DNA of 5,432 nt from Clostridia bacterium (GTDB lineage: Bacteria; Bacillota; Clostridia; Oscillospirales; CAG-272). The notes beneath the pieces are model-generated. The model was given only the letters and a program-made list of their open reading frames with translations, searched no databases and had not been told where the DNA came from. Shown piece by piece: positions 1 through 5,432 of the stretch. The translations under genes and the position numbers were made by a program. The DNA is taken from assembly GCA_017379815.1 (NCBI GenBank), contig JAFNVK010000031.1, positions 1-5,432 of the forward strand. The letters are read 5' to 3'. Within the stretch, counting starts at the first letter, position 1; the number at the start of each line of letters is the position of its first letter.

Positions 1-573
1 ATCTACCCCGAGGAGAAGAAGAGATGGTACGTCAAGGCGCCCGTATTCTCCTTCAACAAGATCACCGGCCTTGACGCTTATCTCTCCCCCGAAATGAAAT
101 CCACGGGCGAGGCCATCGGCTATGACGACCGCCTCAACCGCGCCCTCTATAAGGCTCTGCAGGCATCGGGTATGCACCTGCAGAACTACGGCACCGTGTT
201 TGCCACCATCGCCGAAAAGGACAAGGAGGAGGCTCTGCCCCTCATCCGCCGCTTCTACAACCTCGGCTTCAACATTGAGGCGACCCGCGGCACCGCAGAA
301 TTCCTCAAGGCGCACGGCATCCGCACGCACATTCTCAACAAGATCAGCGACGGAAGCGACGAGATCCGCGAGTCCATCCGCCAAGGACACATTGCCTACG
401 TCATCAGCACCAGCGACATCGGCTCCTCTCAGGGGCAGATCAGCGACGGTCACGAGATCCGCAGATGCGCCACCGACAACAACGTGACGATGTTCACCTC
501 GCTTGATACCGTGCGCGTCCTGCTTGACGTTCTTGAGGAGACCACCCTCTGCATCTCCACCATCGACGCGTAA
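1..573 (+). CDS. carB: Carbamoyl phosphate synthase large subunit, C-terminal fragment
   Basis: The frame is open from the first base and ends at TAA 571-573, giving the last 190 residues of a protein normally about 1,050-1,080 residues long; the 5' part lies outside the window. CarB makes carbamoyl phosphate from bicarbonate, ATP and ammonia supplied by the small subunit CarA, feeding pyrimidine and arginine synthesis in the cytoplasm. Visible residues 12-37 contain the family block VKAPVFSF followed by PEMKSTGE, the end of the second ATP-grasp unit. From about residue 62 the MGS-like allosteric domain begins (TVFATIAEKDK), with TRGT at 95-98 and NK at 113-114. By comparison from memory with the E. 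coli enzyme, these line up with phosphate-contacting residues of the UMP/IMP site. DGHEIRR at 149-155 is another family block. A 22-nt gap separates it from pyrK. In Bacillus the same gene is called pyrAB. Identity is secure; the partial state is due to the window edge. Confidence 0.97.
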   Translation: MYPEEKKRWYVKAPVFSFNKITGLDAYLSPEMKSTGEAIGYDDRLNRALYKALQASGMHLQNYGTVFATIAEKDKEEALPLIRRFYNLGFNIEATRGTAEFLKAHGIRTHILNKISDGSDEIRESIRQGHIAYVISTSDIGSSQGQISDGHEIRRCATDNNVTMFTSLDTVRVLLDVLEETTLCISTIDA

Positions 574-583
574 GCGCGAAGAA

Positions 584-589
584 AAGGAG
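584..589 (+). promoter_or_regulatory. Ribosome binding site that fixes the pyrK start
   Basis: AAGGAG lies 6 nt before ATG 596. The reading frame stays open upstream to a TTG at 503, but that stretch overlaps carB and has no such site. A second in-frame ATG follows at 602, at a less usual 12-nt spacing, so 596 is preferred. Confidence 0.8.
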
Positions 590-595
590 CTCACC

Positions 596-1333
596 ATGAG
601 CATGACACAAGGAATCTATACCGTCGCCGAAAACATCCACCTGACCGACGCGATCATGCGGATGCGCCTTCTGGGCGACACCTCCTCCCTCACCGCCCCC
701 GGACAGTTCATCAATATCAAGCTGGAGGGAAAATTCCTCCGCCGCCCCATCTCGGTCTGCGACTACGACGGCGAGAGCATCACCATCATCTACAAGATCG
801 TGGGCGAGGGAACGCGCCAGATGGCCGACATGAAGCCCGGCGAGACGCTTGACGTCCTCTCCGGACTCGGCAACGGCTTTGACGTAAAGAAAAGCGGCGA
901 CCGCCCCGTCCTCGTGGGCGGAGGCGTGGGCGTTCCTCCCCTCTACCACCTTTGCAAGAGACTGATCGCCGAGGGGAAGACCGTTTCGGTGGTGCTTGGC
1001 TTCAACACCGCCGCAGAGATCTTTTACCAAAAGGAATTTGAGGCGCTCGGCGCAACCGTTTACGTGGCCACCGCCGACGGCTCGGCCGGAACGAAGGGCT
1101 TTGTGACCGACGTCCTTCGCACCCTCGACTACGACTATTTCTACACCTGCGGACCGATGCCCATGTTCCTCGCCATGGAAAAGATCATGACCACGAGTGG
1201 ACAGTACAGCTTTGAGGAGCGCATGGGCTGCGGCTTTGGCGCCTGCATGGGCTGCTCCTGCAAGACCAAGTACGGCAACAAGCGCATCTGCCGCGACGGC
1301 CCCGTGCTGGAAAGAGAGGAGATCATATGGTAA
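596..1333 (+). CDS. pyrK: Dihydroorotate dehydrogenase B, electron transfer subunit PyrK
   Basis: This 245-residue protein is the FAD and [2Fe-2S] subunit of class 1B dihydroorotate dehydrogenase. It carries electrons from the FMN of PyrD to NAD+. An N-terminal ferredoxin-reductase-like beta barrel holds the flavin motif RRPIS (49-53) and the block LGNGF (91-95). The nucleotide-binding domain opens with GGGVGVPPL (108-116) and includes the TCGP block (184-187). The C-terminal cluster-binding segment has cysteines 212, 217, 220 and 232, in the pattern C-x4-C-x2-C-x11-C, followed by RDGPV; Cys222 is an extra cysteine. Length is slightly under the 250-260 residues usual for the family. It is cytoplasmic, with no signal peptide or membrane segment. 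It overlaps pyrD by 7 nt, which fits translational coupling of two subunits that form one complex. Identity is very secure. Confidence 0.97.
   Translation: MSMTQGIYTVAENIHLTDAIMRMRLLGDTSSLTAPGQFINIKLEGKFLRRPISVCDYDGESITIIYKIVGEGTRQMADMKPGETLDVLSGLGNGFDVKKSGDRPVLVGGGVGVPPLYHLCKRLIAEGKTVSVVLGFNTAAEIFYQKEFEALGATVYVATADGSAGTKGFVTDVLRTLDYDYFYTCGPMPMFLAMEKIMTTSGQYSFEERMGCGFGACMGCSCKTKYGNKRICRDGPVLEREEIIW
1317..1321 (+). promoter_or_regulatory. pyrD ribosome binding site inside the end of pyrK
   Basis: AGGAG is embedded in the last codons of pyrK, 5 nt before ATG 1327. The pyrD start codon lies 4 nt upstream of the pyrK stop TAA (1331-1333), so ribosomes finishing pyrK can readily start pyrD. This supports the choice of start and tight coupling of the two subunits. 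Confidence 0.75.
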
Positions 1334-2241
1334 ACACGAACGTCACCCTCTGCGGGATCTCCATGGACAACCCCGTGATCCCCGCCAGCGGCACCTTCGG
1401 CTTTGGCTACGAATTTGCCGAATACTACGACATCAACTGCCTCGGCACGTTCTCCTTCAAGGGAACGACGCTCGAGCCCCGCTTTGGCAATCCCACGCCC
1501 CGCATTGCGGAATGCACCGCGGGCATGATCAACGCCGTGGGACTGCAGAACCCCGGTGTGGACGCCGTGATCGCCAAGGAGCTGCCCAAGCTCCGCGAAT
1601 GCTTCCACAAGCCCGTGATGGCAAACGTCAGCGGCTTTTCGCTTGAGGAATACGCCGCGACCTGCCAAAGGCTTGACGCCTGCCCCGAGATCGGCTGGTT
1701 TGAGGTCAATATCAGCTGCCCCAACGTACACGGCGGCGGCATGAGCTTTGGCACCTCCCCCGAGGCGGCAGCCTCCGTCACGAGAGCCGTCAAGGCCGTG
1801 ACGACAAAGCCCGTTATCATCAAGCTTTCCCCCAACGTCACCGACATCGTCTCCATCGCAAAGGCCTGCGAGGAGGCAGGGGCGGACGGCATCAGCCTGA
1901 TCAACACCCTGCTCGGTATGCGCATCGATCTGAAGACCAAAAAGCCCGTGATCGCCAACAAGATGGGCGGCTTCTCCGGCCCTGCCATCAAGCCCGTAGC
2001 CATTCGTATGGTCTACCAGGTGGCGCAGGCCGTCAAGATCCCCGTCGTGGGCATGGGCGGCGTTTCCTCGGCCGAGGACGTGATCGAATTCATGCTCGCC
2101 GGCGCGACCGCCGTGCAGGTGGGAGCGGCCAACCTCGTTGACCCCTTCATCTGCCGCGACATCGTTGCCGATCTGCCGCGCGTGATGGAGCAATACGGCA
2201 TCAAGAGCCTCTCCGAGATCATCGGACAGGCCGGACGCTGA
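1327..2241 (+). CDS. pyrD: Dihydroorotate dehydrogenase, class 1B catalytic subunit
   Basis: This 304-residue FMN-binding TIM-barrel enzyme oxidises dihydroorotate to orotate, the fourth step of UMP synthesis. The class 1B assignment rests on the adjacent pyrK and on catalytic cysteine 131 in NISCPNV (128-134). Class 2 membrane enzymes use serine there and carry an N-terminal membrane helix, which is absent here. Other family blocks are NPVIPASGTFG (15-25), FKGTT with Lys45 (44-48), the substrate-loop motif NAVGLQNPG (69-77), KLSPNV (166-171), NTLLGM near residue 193, GGFSGPAIKP, and the phosphate-binding GMGGV and GAxAVQVGAAN near the C-terminus. Length is typical of the family (about 300-312). 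It works with PyrK as a cytoplasmic heterotetramer that uses NAD+ (family knowledge). The next gene follows after 10 nt. Identity is very secure. Confidence 0.97.
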   Translation: MVNTNVTLCGISMDNPVIPASGTFGFGYEFAEYYDINCLGTFSFKGTTLEPRFGNPTPRIAECTAGMINAVGLQNPGVDAVIAKELPKLRECFHKPVMANVSGFSLEEYAATCQRLDACPEIGWFEVNISCPNVHGGGMSFGTSPEAAASVTRAVKAVTTKPVIIKLSPNVTDIVSIAKACEEAGADGISLINTLLGMRIDLKTKKPVIANKMGGFSGPAIKPVAIRMVYQVAQAVKIPVVGMGGVSSAEDVIEFMLAGATAVQVGAANLVDPFICRDIVADLPRVMEQYGIKSLSEIIGQAGR

Positions 2242-2251
2242 GGAGAGAGCC

Positions 2252-3076
2252 ATGCGTTACGAACGCATTCCGCTTTCCCAAGAGGACGCCGAGATCTATC
2301 TTGAGGCGTACGTGCCCGAGCAGCTCAAGAGCTTTACGCGAAAGGCGATCCTCGTGATCCCCGGCGGCGGCTACGGCCAGGTCTGTGCCGACCGCGAGGG
2401 TGAGCCCATCGCGCACGCCTTCCTCCCCTACGGCTACTGCGCCTTCGTCCTGCATTACAGCGTGGGACGGAAGCGCCCCTTCCCCGCCCAGCTGATCGAG
2501 GCCGCCATGGCCATGAAGCACATCAGGGATCACGCAAAGGACTACGGCATCGATCCCGCAGAGATCTTCGCCGTCGGCTTTTCCGCAGGCGCACACCTCG
2601 CCGCATCGCTCGGCACGCTTTGGCGACACCCTGCTCTCCGCGAGGCGATCGGCGCTGACGTCGGCGAGATCCGTCCGCGCGGCGTGATGCTGATCTATCC
2701 CGTGATCACGGCCGACCCCGCGATCGCGCATAAAGGAAGCTTTTGCAACCTCTTCTGCACGGATACCCCTACGCAGGAGCAGCTTGACGCGGCCAGCCTG
2801 GAAAAGCACGTGGACGCCGAGTCCTCGCCCGCCTATATCCTGCACACCGTGACCGATCAGCTCGTCCCCGTAGAAAATTCGCTCGTGCTCGCCCGTGCCT
2901 ACACCGAGGCAGGCGTGCCCTACGAGCTGCATATCTTCCCCGACGCGCCCCACGGCGTGGCCCTCGGAAACGCCATTACGGCAGGAACAACCGAAAAATG
3001 GAACAACCCCGCCATCGCAGAGTGGGTGCGCATGGCTTGCGCATGGGCAGACGTCCTGTGCCGACAACCGCAATAA
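2252..3076 (+). CDS. Alpha/beta hydrolase (esterase-like), substrate unknown
   Basis: This 274-residue protein looks like a complete alpha/beta hydrolase of the acetyl-esterase/BD-FAE-like type common in Clostridia. The oxyanion-region motif PGGGY is at 37-41. The nucleophile elbow GFSAGAHLA (109-117) gives Ser111; likely partners are Asp202 in TDQLVP (201-206) and His234 in DAPHG (231-235). There is no signal peptide or transmembrane segment, so it should act in the cytoplasm on a small soluble ester or amide. AGGAG at 2241-2245, overlapping the pyrD stop, precedes ATG 2252 by 6 nt; pyrF follows 28 nt after its stop. It is therefore almost surely co-transcribed with the pyr genes, yet no step of UMP synthesis needs it. 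Its arginine codons are more mixed than those of its neighbours, including three CGA in 14 by hand count. The fold is confident, the substrate is not. Dihydroorotase is ruled out because it is a metal-dependent amidohydrolase with different motifs. Confidence 0.88.
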   Translation: MRYERIPLSQEDAEIYLEAYVPEQLKSFTRKAILVIPGGGYGQVCADREGEPIAHAFLPYGYCAFVLHYSVGRKRPFPAQLIEAAMAMKHIRDHAKDYGIDPAEIFAVGFSAGAHLAASLGTLWRHPALREAIGADVGEIRPRGVMLIYPVITADPAIAHKGSFCNLFCTDTPTQEQLDAASLEKHVDAESSPAYILHTVTDQLVPVENSLVLARAYTEAGVPYELHIFPDAPHGVALGNAITAGTTEKWNNPAIAEWVRMACAWADVLCRQPQ

Positions 3077-3088
3077 CGTACATCAAGT

Positions 3089-3095
3089 AAAGGAG
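3089..3095 (+). promoter_or_regulatory. Ribosome binding site that fixes the pyrF start
   Basis: AAAGGAG lies 9 nt before ATG 3105. The pyrF frame stays open upstream to GTG 2895 inside the hydrolase gene, but that extension of about 70 residues is unlike any PyrF and has no comparable site, so ATG 3105 is chosen. Confidence 0.8.
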
Positions 3096-3104
3096 CATAT
3101 AACC

Positions 3105-3803
3105 ATGGGAAAAGACGTGATCATCGCCTGTGACTTCAGCAGCAAGGATGAGACCCTCGCGTTTCTCGATAAGTTTCAGGGCAGAAAGCCCTACGTCAAG
3201 ATCGGCATGGAGCTGTTCTATGCCGCAGGACCCGACATCGTCCGCGAGATCAAGGCAAGAGGACACAAGATCTTCCTGGATCTGAAGCTGCACGATATCC
3301 CCAACACCGTAAAGAAGGCCATGTCGGTCCTCTCGAACCTCGACGTGGATATGACCAACCTGCACGCCGCAGGAACCGTCCGTATGATGGAGGGCGCCCT
3401 TGAGGGTCTGACCCGTCCCGACGGAACCCGTCCCCTGCTGATCGCGGTCACCCAGCTGACCTCCACCGACCAGGAGAGCATGGAGCAGGATCTGCTCATC
3501 AAGGAGCCCATCGCCGAGGTCGTTATGCACTACGCGCAGAACGCCAAGCGCGCAGGACTTGACGGCGTGGTCTGCTCGCCTCTTGAGGCCGAGAAGGTCC
3601 ACAACGCTTGCGGCAAGAGCTTTATCACCGTCACCCCCGGCGTTCGCTTTGCGGACGGCGACAAGGGCGACCAGAAGCGCGTGATGACCCCTGCCGAGGC
3701 TAAGCGCATCGGCTCGGACTACATCGTCGTCGGCCGTCCCGTAACGCAAGCCGCCGATCCCGTGGCCGCCTACGAGCGCTGCGTCCGCGAATTCGTGGAC
3801 TGA
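3105..3803 (+). CDS. pyrF: Orotidine 5'-phosphate decarboxylase, group I
   Basis: This 232-residue TIM-barrel enzyme converts OMP to UMP, the last step of the pathway, without a cofactor. Substrate and catalytic residues are visible: Asp10 in ACDF, Lys32 in VKIG, and the hallmark DLKLHDIPNT at 59-68 supplying Asp59, Lys61 and Asp64. TPGVR at 177-181 and VGRPVT with Arg211 form the phosphate-binding end. The length and the short DxKxxDIPNT form match the compact bacterial group I enzymes (about 230-245 residues), not the longer 270-310 residue group found in mycobacteria and some Clostridia. It sits 28 nt after the hydrolase gene and 34 nt before pyrE, with the order pyrF-pyrE as in Bacillus. 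Arginine codon CGT is used in about 4 of 13 cases, more than in pyrK or pyrD. It is complete and very secure. Confidence 0.97.
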   Translation: MGKDVIIACDFSSKDETLAFLDKFQGRKPYVKIGMELFYAAGPDIVREIKARGHKIFLDLKLHDIPNTVKKAMSVLSNLDVDMTNLHAAGTVRMMEGALEGLTRPDGTRPLLIAVTQLTSTDQESMEQDLLIKEPIAEVVMHYAQNAKRAGLDGVVCSPLEAEKVHNACGKSFITVTPGVRFADGDKGDQKRVMTPAEAKRIGSDYIVVGRPVTQAADPVAAYERCVREFVD

Positions 3804-3837
3804 TCCCCAAAAGACTACTATTGAAAGGACATACATC

Positions 3838-4482
3838 ATGAACATCAACGAACTCATCGCTAAGGATCTGCTCTCCATCAAGGCCGTCTTCCTCCGTCCC
3901 GAGGATCCCTTCACCTGGGCAAGCGGCATCAAGAGCCCCATCTACTGTGACAACCGTCTGACCCTGACCGCCCCCGCCGTCCGCAACGACGTGGAGAACG
4001 CGCTGGCCGAGGTCATCAAGAAGGAATATCCCGAGGTCGAGGTGCTGATGGGTACCTCCACCGCAGGCATCGCACACGCCGCCATCACCGCGCATCTGCT
4101 TGACCTGCCCATGGGCTACGTTCGCTCGGGCAACAAGGATCACGGCCGTCAGAACCGCATCGAGGGCAAGCTCGAGGCAGGACAGAAGGTGGTCATCGTG
4201 GAGGATCTGATCTCCACGGGCGGATCGGTCATCGAGGTGGCCGACGCTCTGCGCGACGCAGGAGCTGACGTGCTTGGCATCGTGAGCATCTTCACCTACG
4301 GCATGAAGAAGGGTCTGGACCGTCTGGCCGAGAAGGACCTGCGCAACGTGAGCCTTACCGACTTTGACACCATCGTCAAGGTGGCCGTGGACGAGAGCTA
4401 TATCCGTCCCGAGGACGAGGCACGCCTGATCAAGTTCCGCAACAACCCCTCCGACGAAAGCTGGATCCACGCCAACGCTTGA
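3838..4482 (+). CDS. pyrE: Orotate phosphoribosyltransferase
   Basis: This 214-residue protein transfers phosphoribose from PRPP to orotate, making OMP for PyrF. The type I PRPP-binding motif VVIVEDLISTGGS is at 118-130 with the acidic pair Glu122-Asp123. The mobile catalytic loop has Arg96, Lys100, His102 and the block KDHGRQNRIEG (100-110). Near the N-terminus FTWASGIKSPIYCDNR (25-40) is the orotate/PRPP-binding signature, and GTSTAG at 72-77 corresponds to the usual G-x-xxAG loop. Length matches the usual 200-220 residues of the dimeric cytoplasmic enzyme. AAAGGA at 3824-3829 lies 8 nt before the ATG. No truncation or missing key residue is seen. Codon use leans to CTG for leucine and CGT in 5 of 12 arginines, which may mark good expression. 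Identity is very secure. Confidence 0.97.
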   Translation: MNINELIAKDLLSIKAVFLRPEDPFTWASGIKSPIYCDNRLTLTAPAVRNDVENALAEVIKKEYPEVEVLMGTSTAGIAHAAITAHLLDLPMGYVRSGNKDHGRQNRIEGKLEAGQKVVIVEDLISTGGSVIEVADALRDAGADVLGIVSIFTYGMKKGLDRLAEKDLRNVSLTDFDTIVKVAVDESYIRPEDEARLIKFRNNPSDESWIHANA

Positions 4483-4488
4483 TTCCCC

Positions 4489-4512
4489 CCTATCTTTACC
4501 CGAAAGGATTGG
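4489..4512 (+). promoter_or_regulatory. Possible hairpin covering the pyrB ribosome binding site
   Basis: Bases 4492-4497 (ATCTTT) can pair with 4504-4509 (AAGGAT) as six pairs, one of them G-U, around the six-base loop 4498-4503. After a U-U mismatch (4491/4510), C4489-C4490 can pair with G4511-G4512. The only Shine-Dalgarno-like sequence for pyrB, AAAGGA at 4503-4508, lies in the 3' arm. Pairing is seen in the sequence; any regulatory role is inference, since the stem is short and AU-rich and could be chance. Confidence 0.35.
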
Positions 4513-4513
4513 A

Positions 4514-4537
4514 ATGCTCTATGCGAAATCTCATTGA
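4514..4537 (+). other. Seven-codon out-of-frame ORF overlapping the pyrB start
   Basis: ATG 4514 lies 5 nt after AAAGGA (4503-4508), an ideal spacing, and reads MLYAKSH before TGA 4535-4537. The pyrB ATG at 4521 is in a different frame and has a longer 12-nt spacing. It may be a minor competing start or simple chance; a functional peptide is unlikely. Confidence 0.2.
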
Positions 4538-5432
4538 CATTCTCGATCTGGACGTCCGCGAGATCGACGCCCTGATCGCGCGTGCAAACGACATCATCGA
4601 ACGGCCCGACGCCTATCGCGAGATCTGCCGCTACAAAAAGCTGGCAACGCTCTTCTTTGAACCCTCCACCCGTACGCGCCTGAGCTTTGAGGCGGCCATG
4701 CTGGAGCTTGGCGGCCAGGTGCTTGGCTTCTCCGAGGCGGCAAGCTCCTCCTCGGCAAAGGGTGAGAGCGTTTCGGACACCGTCCGCGTGGTCAGCTGCT
4801 ACGCCGACGTGATCGCCATGCGCCACCCCAAGGAGGGTGCGCCCCTTGTCGCCTCGATGGCGGCAAGCGTGCCCATCATCAACGCGGGCGACGGCGGACA
4901 CAACCACCCCACCCAGACTCTGACCGACCTGCTCACCATCAGCCGTGAGAAGGGACGCCTGGATCATCTGACCGTGGGACTTTGCGGCGACCTGAAGTTT
5001 GGCCGCACGGTGCATTCGCTCATCTCCGCGCTCTCGCGCTACGAGGGCGTGCGCTTCGTGCTCATCTCCCCCGAGGAGCTTCGCCTGCCCGACTACATCA
5101 AGCAGGACATCCTCGAGGAAAAGGGGCTGGAATACCTGGAGACCGAGTCGCTGGAGGAGGTCATGCCCGAGCTTGACATTCTCTACATGACGCGCGTGCA
5201 GCGCGAGCGCTTCTTCAACGAGGAGGATTATCTGCGCCTGCGCGACAGCTATATCCTCACGCCCGACAAGCTCTCCACGGCCAAGAGCGATCTCTCGGTG
5301 ATGCATCCCCTGCCCCGCGTCAACGAGATCTCCACGGCGGTGGACGCCGATCCCCGAGCCTGCTATTTCCGCCAGGCGCTCAACGGAAAATACATCCGCA
5401 TGGCGCTCATTCTGGCGCTTCTCGGTCTTTGA
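4521..5432 (+). CDS. pyrB: Aspartate carbamoyltransferase catalytic chain
   Basis: From ATG 4521 the product has 303 residues, close to the usual 305-310. It condenses carbamoyl phosphate with aspartate to N-carbamoylaspartate, the first committed step of pyrimidine synthesis. The carbamoyl phosphate domain shows STRTR (49-53), SSSAKGES (76-83, with Ser78 and Lys80 contributed to the neighbouring active site), MRHPKEGA (100-107) and HNHPTQTLTDL (127-137). The aspartate domain has GDLKFGRTVHSL, MTRVQRERF and HPLPRVNEI (262-270). GDLKxGRTVHSL is the form found in E. coli-like chains that pair with regulatory subunit PyrI; the Bacillus type differs here. The frame is open back to a TTG overlapping the pyrE stop, but the extra 14 residues are unlike the family and ATG 4521 gives the standard N-terminus. 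Spacing from AAAGGA is long (12 nt). The stop TGA ends the window, so the next gene is unseen. Confidence 0.96.
   Translation: MRNLIDILDLDVREIDALIARANDIIERPDAYREICRYKKLATLFFEPSTRTRLSFEAAMLELGGQVLGFSEAASSSSAKGESVSDTVRVVSCYADVIAMRHPKEGAPLVASMAASVPIINAGDGGHNHPTQTLTDLLTISREKGRLDHLTVGLCGDLKFGRTVHSLISALSRYEGVRFVLISPEELRLPDYIKQDILEEKGLEYLETESLEEVMPELDILYMTRVQRERFFNEEDYLRLRDSYILTPDKLSTAKSDLSVMHPLPRVNEISTAVDADPRACYFRQALNGKYIRMALILALLGL

Noticed and set aside
1197..1646. + strand open frame spanning the pyrK/pyrD junction
   Set aside because: It overlaps two secure genes in another frame and encodes a low-complexity Ala/Arg-rich product with no family resemblance.
1141..2253. Long open frame on the - strand across pyrD (370 codons), and similar ones at 494-1030, 2219-3073, 2976-3941, 3700-4470 and 4398-5306
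   Set aside because: They lie wholly opposite well-identified genes, arise from strong C/G preference at third positions, and give His-, Asp-, Gly-rich products with no recognisable domain.
2252..3076. The hydrolase gene as a disguised dihydroorotase (pyrC)
   Set aside because: It has a nucleophile elbow GFSAG and Ser-Asp-His triad and lacks the metal-binding histidine motifs of dihydroorotases.
3077..3104. PyrR-type anti-antiterminator or attenuator in the gaps between genes
   Set aside because: All gaps are 38 nt or less, too short for such a structure, and no stem followed by a T-run is seen. Any attenuator would lie upstream of the window.
4483..4500. C-run followed by pyrimidine-rich stretch as a pyrC/pyrD-type transcription start control leader
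   Set aside because: That enterobacterial mechanism needs a promoter directly upstream with start-site switching; no promoter is visible here and the site is inside an operon.
4479..4520. TTG start for pyrB overlapping the pyrE stop codon
   Set aside because: It would add 14 residues not seen in PyrB proteins, and ATG 4521 yields the standard N-terminus and length.
1..5432. CRISPR array, tRNA or rRNA genes, insertion sequences or inverted repeats
   Set aside because: None was seen by eye; nearly all of the window is accounted for by the seven genes.

Overview
The window is a densely packed, single-strand run of de novo pyrimidine (UMP) biosynthesis genes, all on the + strand: the 3' end of carB, then pyrK, pyrD, an alpha/beta hydrolase gene, pyrF, pyrE and pyrB. 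Gaps between genes run from a 7-nt overlap (pyrK/pyrD) to 38 nt (pyrE/pyrB). Almost every gene has a purine-rich AGGAG-like ribosome binding site, and no internal terminator or promoter is evident, so this reads as one operon.

The likely source is a GC-rich member of the Bacillota, most plausibly an uncultured gut-type clostridium. The reasons are strong Shine-Dalgarno sites, a class 1B dihydroorotate dehydrogenase (PyrD plus the Fe-S/FAD subunit PyrK), and the order carB-pyrK-pyrD-pyrF-pyrE, which matches the distal half of the Bacillus subtilis pyr operon. The coding DNA strongly prefers C or G at third positions, so many long antisense frames are open but are only shadows. The genus cannot be fixed from this sequence.

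Layout: 1-573 is the C-terminal part of the carbamoyl phosphate synthase large subunit, with its allosteric MGS-like domain. 596-1333 and 1327-2241 encode the two subunits of NAD-linked dihydroorotate dehydrogenase. 2252-3076 encodes a cytoplasmic alpha/beta hydrolase with a visible Ser-Asp-His triad that has no known place in the pathway. 3105-3803 encodes OMP decarboxylase, 3838-4482 orotate phosphoribosyltransferase, and 4521-5432 the aspartate transcarbamoylase catalytic chain, whose stop codon is the last base of the window.

Together the products make carbamoyl phosphate (CarB, with CarA not in view), join it to aspartate (PyrB), oxidise dihydroorotate to orotate (PyrD/PyrK), add phosphoribose (PyrE) and decarboxylate OMP to UMP (PyrF). 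Dihydroorotase (pyrC), carA and a possible pyrI are not in the window. I see no evidence of a wholly new system. The points most worth a second look are the hydrolase inserted between pyrD and pyrF, a small hairpin that would bury the pyrB ribosome binding site beside an out-of-frame start codon, and an Escherichia coli-like PyrB that predicts a PyrI partner.
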